A DNA stretch of 52,022 nucleotides, taken from NCBI GenBank assembly GCA_000320545.1, contig ADNK01001551.1, positions 1 through 52,022 of the forward strand, given 5' to 3'. Position 1 is the stretch's first letter; each line of letters starts with the position of its first letter. The translations under genes were made by a program, and so were the position numbers. The DNA is from Bigelowiella natans CCMP2755 (lineage: Eukaryota > Cercozoa > Chlorarachniophyceae). Positions 35,244 through 44,114 of this stretch are shown one piece after another. The notes under the pieces were generated by a model, which did no database searches, was not told where the DNA came from, and saw only the letters and a program-made list of their open reading frames with translations.

Positions 35244-37190
35244 TTAAGCTTTTCCTTTTCTGTTTGGATCTGTTTTCTTTTCTTCTTTTTTCTCTGAATC
35301 TCCAATGCTCAACGCTACAGCATTCTTTTCTTTCTCTCCTAACGGAAGGAAAGACACAGTTAATGCATCAATGAATCCATCAAAAGTGAGCATGCTGCAA
35401 ATAACCTTCATCCTTTGTTCCTTCCTGAGAAAGGAGTTTAATCTCTTCCTCAGCCACATTCCCAGCAGTCGTTGTCCAGGCAGTGGCCCAAAAGGTACCA
35501 AAGAAGACCAATGCTGCGTTAGCAAAACTGCTATCGGTATGCTCAAAGAGGCCCACGGATCCCAGAACAATCGACGGAACTAATCCGACCATGTATGGAT
35601 AGAGAGAATATAGGAAGGCCGATGTCTGATTTTCGAATTTTTTACCCAACGACAACCTCGTTAGATGCAGCTTGAGACTGTTGCTGAAAGCAACGGCAAC
35701 TTCGGAGACCCAGGAAACGTAGAATAGGAATATCACGAGAACCTTTGGACCCAAATTCGCACCGGACACCAGTTGACCGGTCTGGAGAAAGGCTGTTATG
35801 AGTGTGGTGATGTAGTTTATCACAACTTCAGGTCTTCCTCCGGTGATTATAGCTTTCCTCTGGACACGGTTCAGTGTGTTATCTCCTAGGTTAGAGCGAC
35901 AATGTTCCAAGCAATGTATCAAGCTGTAACAACAACAATCCTCCACATCCTCTGGGTCGTCAGCATGGCAGCATCGTGCAAAGCTTGAGAGAAATGTTTC
36001 GCCCATTCCCGGTGCCTGAAAGTGTTCTTCGTTGGTTTCTGTACCGGTTGCAAAAAGAACGCGACCTCAAATCCGAACTGACGAACACTCGTTTGTCGCT
36101 GAGAAATGCAAGGGGTTTTTGTCCGCTGGACATCCAAAACTCACGGGTTATCTAAACGGAGGCGCCGTCGAGATAAGAACAGACTCTCTGCTGCGGACAT
36201 TGCATGATTTTGCCTAAACATCCGCGTGGACTCCAACGGGCTGTGTGACGCCTACGATGCTCGTGACGTCCGTCTTGGCAAAAACTTTCATAAATTTCTA
36301 GGAAGTTTCTCCATGTCTTCTGGATCCGGAAATCGCTTGGCCAAAACTTCCCGCCGAAGTTTGGAATGCGCTTCGACCAATGCCATGGTGTGTGGGCACG
36401 TCTGTGCGAACTGATGGTGGCTTGCTTGAGGTGCCTCCCACTTGACCACAGCACAGCACTAGAGCGGGATTAGGTAGTCGTGTCGCAAACATTCAAATGA
36501 ACGAACACAAACCAGACAAATTGACCAATTGTGAAACTGCCAGGTTGGCCAGCTGGTCCCACAGCTGCTAGGTGCTCTTTGTCTGACAGTCCAGCAGTGT
36601 GGTGCTGCGTTGTGCGTTCAATTCACGGCTCAACCCACAATCAACCTTCAGCGCAGATCATGGTTCGGTGACGCCACTTGTTCGCTAGCTCGCTAGCTCA
36701 GCACGCTCATGGATTTGGGCATGCCAATGCAAGTTTCCTGCGTGTTGTTGTGCACTCTGACTGCTGGTCCAGTGGCTCAATCTACAATGCAACGTTCGTG
36801 TTGTCGGTGTGCACGCACGACTGACCATGGAAAAACAAAAGCGACAGAGAACTAGGCATTTGCAGTCGTGCAAAAAGCAATCGTGGTCATCCAAACCTCA
36901 AGTGGGCGCACAATTTTTTTCATGAGTGACAAAATGCACGCGAAAGCAGATCATTGACACGTCTAAATGTGTGAAAAGATGAATCAGATGCCATTGTCAT
37001 TGCAAGAAAGAGCAGACGAAAAACCAGGAAATGGTTTCCGGTCCATGGCTAAATCGTGTTGATTGGCCGCCATCCCAGAAAAACAACGCAGCATGACATG
37101 CAACCTGTTGCTGAATAGTTGACGCAAAATGTTGTGAGAATGCAGCCATGTAGATAGACTAGTAGATTGCCGTGCTAGCGTGTTCAAAGA
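35244..37190. repeat. Tandem duplication, copy A
   Basis: This segment is matched by 38100-39620 at clear but diverged similarity. Shared landmarks include the membrane-protein coding region, a GCGTGGACTC...GGGCTG...GACGCC stretch (36220 versus 38765), a CAATTGTGAA stretch (36525 versus 39120) and a GTTGTGAGAATGCAGCCATG/ATTGTGAGAATCTAGCCATG pair (37130 versus 39595). It keeps the intact open frame. Confidence 0.72.
35380..36006 (-). CDS. Intronless membrane protein, unknown family
   Basis: A single 208-residue frame starts at ATG 36006. The N-terminus has a Cys-rich patch (CCHADDPEDVEDCCCYSLIH). Hydrophobic segments follow: VINYITTLITAFL, VLVIFLFYVSWVSEVAVAF, FLYSLYPYMVGLVPSIVLGS and ANAALVFFGTFWATAWTTTA, so three or four membrane spans are likely. 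The C-terminus is short and hydrophilic. I do not recognise the family. A second frame at 35244-35570 overlaps the 3' end; parts of it are also alignable in copy B, so an alternative C-terminus is possible. The neighbouring copy at about 38.3-38.6 kb is broken. Confidence 0.6.
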   Translation of the reverse strand: MGETFLSSFARCCHADDPEDVEDCCCYSLIHCLEHCRSNLGDNTLNRVQRKAIITGGRPEVVINYITTLITAFLQTGQLVSGANLGPKVLVIFLFYVSWVSEVAVAFSNSLKLHLTRLSLGKKFENQTSAFLYSLYPYMVGLVPSIVLGSVGLFEHTDSSFANAALVFFGTFWATAWTTTAGNVAEEEIKLLSQEGTKDEGYLQHAHF

Positions 37191-37800
37191 TTTGCACACA
37201 AGTGGTCTAGATTCATCAGCTAAACGCGCACCTTCATGCGCATATGGTTGTGTGAAATCTCTGCCAACGCATCTTGACTTGCTAGCATGGCATCCAGATT
37301 GTCAGGGCGCATGATCGCACTGATGACAGGGCTCTTTGCGTGCGTGCGTGCCGTCTAGCCGTAAATTAATTGGGCGCACATTCAAAATCAAGCTAACTGT
37401 TCTAGCTGACTCGACCATGCTAGCATGTTTGTGCACATTCTTACAAAGTCTAGATGTGTGCCGTGCGTTGCAAATTTTTGGTTTTGAAATGTCTAGATTC
37501 ATATGTGTAGTTCCCAGTGTGCGCAGCTAACTAGCTAGGGAGCGATATCATTCTGAAACTCTAGACTTGCGCGTCTGTAGCCTGTCGTCCCAGCGAAGTT
37601 TTAAGCTGTTGCTTTTTCTGCCTTAGCAAAAAGTTTTGATGTTGCACAGAATTGACATCATAAGATTGCACAGGAAGTTCAGAGATCATTCACTTGAGCG
37701 CTTCCAACTACGGGCAACGCAGATGGCACTGCAGAGTGCTAGAGTTCGATAGCAATTCTCTATGCAAGGTGACATAATTCAGCTAGTTGATTAATCCTTC
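36650..37800. repeat. CTAG-containing spacer block 6 and duplicated flank
   Basis: The DNA is non-coding: the right part of duplication copy A to about 37190, then CTAG/GCATGC-type spacer from about 37200 to 37760. Open frames here have no protein character. It leads into the GAA/CTT-rich region before copy B. Confidence 0.6.
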
Positions 37801-37999
37801 AGTAGCATCAGCAGATATACACACTCTCTGCCCAACTACGGGCTTGTCAGTCCGCATTTACGATGATTTACTTGGGGCAGTAGCAGGAGAAAAATAAATG
37901 TGGCCACAATCACTAGCAGGTCTCTTCATTTCTTCGTTTCCATTATTTCCACCTCGTTTTGCAGTGACAATAATAATGATGATGATGAGAGAGCATTCA

Positions 38000-38130
38000 C
38001 TAGAAAAACGGAGAAACAAGAAGAAAAAGAATAAGAAGGAGAAAAAGAAGAAGAAGAAAAAGAAGAAGAAGGGGTGGTAAGAGAAGAAGAAGGGATGGCT
38101 CTTCTTCTTTTTCTTCTTCTCTCTTTGGTT
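38000..38130. repeat. GAA/AAG-rich tract
   Basis: An imperfect AAGAAG/GAAAAA tract with a CTTCTT-rich mirror just downstream (38100-38150) forms a loose inverted repeat. It lies at the start of duplication copy B, where copy A has a shorter CTTTTC tract. Confidence 0.75.
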
Positions 38131-39620
38131 CTCCTTTCTTTGGTTCTTTTGGTGTGTGCAGTTCACTCTTGATATGTTCTCCGATTCTCAACGAGAGATC
38201 AGCCTTTCCTTCTTTGTATTCTTTCCTCTCTGATGGAAGTAAAGACACAATCAATGTGCTATAATTTTAGTGAGAATACTGCAAATCACCTTCATGCATT
38301 ATTTTTTCCTTTGCTAGAAGCTACGAGTTTATTTTCTTCCTCAACCACACTCCCAGAAGTCGATATCCACGCAGTGAACCAAAAGAAACCGAAGAAGACT
38401 AATATTGCGTTAGTAAGCCTAGAAACGGCTATAAGTAAGCGAGACCCAGATCCCAGAACAATCGAAGGAACAAATCCGATCGCGTATGAAGTGAGAGATT
38501 GATAGAAGGCTTATTTCCGGTAGTTGAATCTCCCACCAAATGATGCTCTCGTCAGGTGCAACTTGAGACGGTTATCTGGTAGCAACAACAATTTCGAAAA
38601 CGGACGCTGTATTGTTGTAGTTGCTGTGCCTGTTCGTTTGTGAAGCCAAAAGAACGTGATCTCAAGTCCGAAATAATGACACATTCGAAATAGGTGCCGC
38701 CAATCTAAGAACGCTCTCACACCGAGACTCTCCGCTACGAACATTACATGATTTTGCCTAGGTGCGCGTGGACTCTACGGGCTGGACTCTTCCTGGACTC
38801 CACCGACGCCTGTGACGCTCATCAGTGCGAAGCTATAAATAGCACAATGGAACGCCCAGAAATTTCTAAGAAACTCTAGACGTTTCTCCTTGCTTTCTGA
38901 GGTGTGCAAAGGCGGCCATTGTCCAGCTACGACTCAGCCATCGACCCGGAAATCGCTCGGTCAAAACTTTCATTTCCTCCAAAATGCGTTTTTGAATTTG
39001 TCATCGCTTCGGTTTCGGTCAATGTCAGAGCATCGCCTGCTCCAGAACTGTGTGTGCGCGTGCAGGGTGAACAGTTTGTCGCAAAATTGAAATGAATAAA
39101 CACGAATTTGACCAATTGATCAATTGTGAACTGGTTTCGAAACTGCTCTTCGTGCAGTGTGGCTTGCGTTTCAAGTTTGGCCGAACGTGGCAATGGCCAT
39201 CCTGAGTTTTTTGGTGTCGACGTTTGCACAGTGCCTGCCCAAATTGCATGGGTGTTGTGCAAGTCTGACTGTTGAACAAGATCGACAGCAAATTTGGAAA
39301 GTGCAGTCGCACAAAAAGTGATCGCAATCACCCCCACAGACAAGCACACCTCAAACATGCGCGCAGTCTTTTCATGAATGATCAAAATGCACGTGCGGGC
39401 AGTTCATTGGAATGTGCAAAATGATGAACCAGTTTCCATTGCGCACGCGTGGGCGGGGAAGAGCACATGCACGAAGAACAAGTGAAGGGACAGAGGGATT
39501 GCGCCCCATCGCTAGATCGCGTAATGTTGATGACCGTGTTCTCAAAACAACGCAACATGACAGACAACCTATCGCTCACTGGTTGGCAAAATAAATTGTG
39601 AGAATCTAGCCATGCTGCAA
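38100..39620. repeat. Tandem duplication, copy B
   Basis: Diverged second copy of the 35244-37190 segment in the same orientation, offset by about 2.5-2.9 kb. It is shorter than copy A, partly because of an internal loss in the coding part. A short spacer-like stretch with CTAG words follows at about 39600-39700. Confidence 0.7.
38310..38605 (-). pseudogene. Decayed copy of the 35.4-36.0 kb membrane protein
   Basis: Minus-strand translation gives NRLKLHLTRASFGGRF then a stop, then AFYQSLTSYAIGFVPSIVLG and NAILVFFGFFWFTAWIS. The intact neighbour has SLKLHLTRLSLGKKF, LYSLYPYMVGLVPSIVLG and NAALVFFGTFWATAWTT. An in-frame TAA replaces the codon aligned with Ser of the TSA motif. The N-terminal half, including the start and Cys-rich patch, is missing, because 5' flanking similarity resumes directly upstream. 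It is therefore a truncated, nonsense-bearing pseudogene. Confidence 0.72.
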
Positions 39621-39699
39621 GACCGTCGCTACTATGGCCGATATTGTGATGTTCTACGGCTAGATCTATTCTCACGCCATGCTAGCAGTATGCGCATCA

Positions 39700-40006
39700 T
39701 AGTGAAGACGCATGACCCTTGTTGCTTCCTCCATCATTGTCGTGCCTTCTAGTTGTGTCATACTCCTCCAATTGCTCCTTCGAATGCTGGTTTCCATTCG
39801 CCTCTAGCTCCGACGCCTCCTTCCCCTGGAACAGTATTAAGAGCAATGAGGTATGGAGGGTTTTTAACAGGCTCGAAAAACCAAAGAATAACTGAGGAAA
39901 TTTGTTCGTTGGATGTTTTGCGCTTGTGTTCAGGATGAACTGATGGCATTTATGGCATCGTGAGAGGGCCAGCGTGCGTATATATATATATATATATATA
40001 TATGTA

Positions 40007-40040
<34 letters not shown>

Positions 40041-40377
40041 TACGTTGTTCTTCGTCTTTCCGCTGCCAGATTTGGATTCACTCTACATGAAGAAAATGTA
40101 GTTCAAAACAAGGGAACGCTCACTCTCTCAACCGCACAGGGGGGCCAAAGGCCAATTTCTTCCAACCGATGGGAATGCACAAGATGATGCCCAAACCAAA
40201 TGGCAAGACAAAACGGAAGTGTTTAGGGAGATCATGGCAGGATCATTGGCCATGATAACGCTTCTCCAGCGATCAAATTAATATAAAATTATGTATGATA
40301 AAAACATACAAGATAGTATAAATACTTCAACGCGTAACCTAAGCTTCGCAAATTGTTTACAATGATGATACCACACA
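39700..40377. other. Intergenic region with AT palindrome
   Basis: No gene is seen. Two (TA)n tracts at about 39978-40002 and 40012-40040 flank a short GTAATATATATACATA core and can pair as a long hairpin. The rest is plain sequence up to the stop cod of the minus-strand transporter. Confidence 0.6.
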
Positions 40378-40618
40378 TCAGCGAGCATGGGTCGGGCGTC
40401 GCACATGTGGGTAGCAGTGTTTCACAGATGGTCTGCATGCCGCATCCAAAACCTTCTTCTCTTGTAGCCGGCAGTAGGCGTACAGCAAGGAGCCCCCGAG
40501 CACAGTTCCGAGACCGATAACTATATGATTAGATGCGCATTTTGTTCATACACGCAAACATTTATTCATGTATGCATATGTACATTCATATATGCATAGT
40601 TGTATATAAAATTATATG

Positions 40619-40649
<31 letters not shown>

Positions 40650-43600
40650 CCATAAATATGTGTGTGTATGTTACACATATTATCGAATTCAATTGACTCG
40701 CGATGAATCTAAAAACTATCTGAACTAAGAAAGCATGCATCAAGGCCCTTTGTCTTGGCAGAGACTCATCAAATTCGTGCGCATATCAGCGTTTTCACCT
40801 CCATGCAAGGTGAGAGGCGTTCGCCAGATGTACGCCCCCACGATCGACTGGGCAGCACCCTATTCATTCATCCATTCATTCCTTCACTCACACAATCGGG
40901 GGGGGGGGCATGTTGTTTCCATGCCCCAAAATAGTGCCGCGGTAAACAGATAAACGATGACGAAACAGAGCTGGCGGTCTAGTTAACTGAAGGCACCATC
41001 GAACGCGCACATACGCACATACGTCGGCGTCTAATTAGACGAAGAAGATAGAGAAAAGGGGGAATCGAGACACACCATCCCCTCTCTCACCTTAGCGTTG
41101 CCAATAACGTTGTGCGACAACGGGGAGGTCAGCTTTAGCTGCGTAACGGCGGCCACACCGACGAAAGACCTGCGATTTTCATCACCAATCACCTCCAATA
41201 AATGCGAATGGCAAGCCACTTGCGTTGATGCTATATTCCTCTCCTTCTCACAAGTGTCATGGCACTCACCCAAGCAGAGCGGCCACGGTCATCCAAAACC
41301 TAACAAAACAAGATGTGTGTGCGTGGTGGTCAGCACAGCAACGTGTTTTCGCGGCCAGTTTTCTGATGATGACACTTCTATCCCCCCTCTTTCTCTCCTC
41401 TCTCTCCCCCCTCTGGGCGAGGCGCAGTACAACATTTAATCACAGAGGTCTAGCGCACATACCACAGTCCAACATCCACACTCCCCTTCTACCTCCTATT
41501 TATCTCCAAACTATTACAAAGCTGGCAGGTTCACTGCTGCTGCTGCTGCTGCTGCTGCTACTACTACTAACAACCAGAATAGAGGGTTGCGCAGCTTTGC
41601 TTGATGCTCGATGATGATCTGCGTCTCGAAGATGCCAATTAGAGGCACGAACCTAACACCATGGAACCCTGAAATCAACAATTCGCTGGAAAGAAAGATG
41701 CCGTAGCAGTCCTACACAGTTGCTTCGATGGAAGGGAAAAGAGTTCTGATTCCATATCGATGGCTGCTCGGTGTCTACAATGCAGGAAACTAGCATTTCC
41801 CAAACCCCAGACTCACAATCAATATCGTCAGTGTCCTTTTGTCAAATGTGTTATCAAGCGGTATCGCTCTGATAGGAGTGTCGTGCATGCTTCTTACGCT
41901 CTCCTCGGACTGCTACATGAGTGAGGGGTGAGTGTGCGTGGTGTGGGCCGTACATTAATGCTGCGTGCGCGTTGTTGTAGAAGATCACCGCCCATTTGTC
42001 CTTCGTTGTTGCATTGAGCACCACACAATACATCGCCAGTCAGCGATCGATATCACCCGAATGATAGTAACTCAACGAATTTCATAGAATCAATGCTGAT
42101 GCTGCTGCTGCTGATGATGATGATGATGATATAGTAATGATGATAATGATGATGATAATGATCATGATCGATGATGATAATGATGGTGGCGACGACGGTG
42201 AGTATATGACATTGAGCGCATCCATTCGCTTGCGTGTCAGTATTGGGTAAAGCACGCAGCAGAGCGATGATGAAAAACCTAATAATACGGAAGCAGGATA
42301 TAGGGGGGGGGGGGGGGGGTTAAAAGAACCGCATTTATATTAAGAAAAAACATCACGCTTAATAGAGAAGGGAAGGGAAGGGGGGGAAAGCGACAACGGC
42401 AATACCAAAGATAGTTCCGAGGAGGGAGAACTTTATCTCCCCTTTGATACCCAGATAGTAGCCCGCCAAGATAACGAAGAGACACAGCGCTGTTGGCGTG
42501 GAGGTGAGATCACCTGTGTTGAATATGAAGCATCGGCGAAAGCAGCATTCCCACGATTGTTATGATTCGCAGCAGTTGTCTTCGACACAACTACCCAACT
42601 CATCAACGCAATGATGATGTTACCGAGAAGAATGTACGAGAGCATGCTATTGATTACTGGCGTAAGCCCTCGAGCTACCTAAGAAGGGGAATTGCACAAG
42701 TAACCAATGTTTGGATCTTCACGGGGAGATGGAAGGGCATTTGCTGATTTTGCAGAACTCTTTTGAAATCAATAAGTAATCGTCGCAGGTTGCCTCTTTA
42801 CCTGGTAGAAAGAGACCTCCACGAACTTCAAGCAAATATTGGTCAATGATATCATCAACACAAACGCGCAGCTCATTCCAAAGCACGCAGGTCCCTCCTT
42901 CCATTCGTACCTATCGATCGAATGAAACGGCCACAATGAAAACGCGCGACGACGAGAAGGTTGGCGATGATGGCCAAAATGGCGTTATTGCAGTAGGGCG
43001 CGAGGGCCGCAGGTTTGGGACGTCTCTTAGTTTTTTAAAAAGAACGATCACACGTTTCTATTTGTCAGTGATTTCAGTTTATTGAGCAGCCCTCTCGCGG
43101 ATTGACCTGTATGTTTTTTTAGGAAGCTGGTCAACTACGACACCGAGGATGCCCTTCATTTTAGGAGGCTTCGATGGCTTGTTGCCGGTTGTCCCAGGAG
43201 TGCCTAATGGATTGGAGGGCGGGGATAGATACAAAGGAATGAAGGCTTTCTTGCCGCTAATAACTTCATCAGTCGGAATTGTACCTCCCCCGCTGAGTAT
43301 GCGCATTCGAATGAGCGAGAGAATCTGTAAGATTAGGAAGAGAGGAGTAAGGACATGTTCCCCCCCTGATTCCATTGCACGGCACCCTTATCATAACCAC
43401 GGTGACAACGCACTGGAACCATGTGACTAGCAGCGGGGCTGGAATCGAGATTTCCGGGGACATAAGGAACTGCACGTAAACAAAAAAACACACAGTTTCA
43501 TCGAGGCGATATCAGGAAACTACACACGCAAATAACAAACAACATTAAGCTTTCAGTTCTCGCAGTGTGCCTTGTATGTTTGCTACCTTGTTGGCAAATA

Positions 43601-43676
43601 CGAGGGTAGATGACGTGAGCACGTAGGCTGCAATGGCCGTTATCACCTCGCACGCGGAGGCCTTTGGCCCTCCCAT
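40378..43676 (-). CDS. GDP-fucose-type nucleotide-sugar transporter (SLC35C-like)
   Basis: Resolved exons: 43587-43676 (ATG), 43386-43469, 42802-42910, 42624-42678, 42406-42513, 41091-41169, 40799-40859 and 40378-40520 (TGA). Others are partly seen, including TKDKWAVIFYNNAHAALMY at about 41945-41995. The product tracks the GDP-fucose transporter family: YVLTSSTLVFANK, ISIPAPLLVTWFQCVVTVVM, CAFVLMISLTNICLKFVEVS, FYQVARGLTPVINSMLSYIL, LGTIFG, TQLKLTSPLSHNVIGNAK, GAAQSIVGAYIW and VIGLGTVLGGSLLYAY. SLC35C proteins are ten-span Golgi or ER antiporters exchanging a GDP-sugar for GMP. Substrate assignment to GDP-fucose is by resemblance; other GDP-sugars are possible. The exons between 42.0 and 42.4 kb and around 43.0-43.3 kb are not settled. 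Introns hold an 18-base G run at 42302-42319 and (ATG)n near 42110. Confidence 0.83.
40618..42320. repeat. Microsatellites inside the transporter gene
   Basis: The tracts are (AT)n at 40622-40651, a G run at 40899-40908, (CTG)n plus (CTA)n at 41535-41570, (GCT/GAT)n at 42092-42135 with further GATGATAAT sequence to about 42185, and G18 at 42302-42319. All fall in introns of the minus-strand transporter gene. Confidence 0.8.
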
Positions 43677-44114
43677 CGTATCTGCAGGTGCTGGATATCA
43701 ATTTGAATTTTGGCTTTGGTTATAGGCATCCAGGGACCAGTACAAATGAGTAAGATCATGAAACAGAATTAAATGTCATGACAAAACTGCTACCTAGTTC
43801 CTATCCTTCCGTGTATACGGAATCTGAGGCGCAAAAGAGGTGATCAGTTGGCGCGGGGGGGGGGCGCTCGTTCGGATCCTTCGGGACAAAAAACTGAAGG
43901 GGATTTCTAGGTGCGACAAGGAGCATGGACAAGTATCTAGCATATTGTCGCAGTGTTATAAGTCTCAGACATCTTCTGACTGCGACAAAGGAAATGACGA
44001 TGACGAATAAAGATTTTTTTTAATAAATGTCGCTACACTAAAATCCCCTGTGTTTTCGGACGAACTTCAGAATGAGATTTTCAAGATTTCGTCCGGAAGA
44101 ACTCTCGCCTCCGA
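43677..44114. promoter_or_regulatory. Divergent promoter region
   Basis: About 440 bases lie between the start of the nucleotide-sugar transporter (minus) and the start of the SMARCAL1-like gene (plus). They include a G/C tract at 43855-43866 and an AT-rich stretch at about 44010-44040. Both 5' regions must lie here; no defined promoter element is evident. Confidence 0.4.

Noticed and set aside
35244-35570. Independent 108-residue minus-strand protein (FIDALTVSFLPLGEKEKN)
   Set aside because: It overlaps the 3' end of the membrane-protein frame and has no start context of its own; at most an alternative C-terminus.
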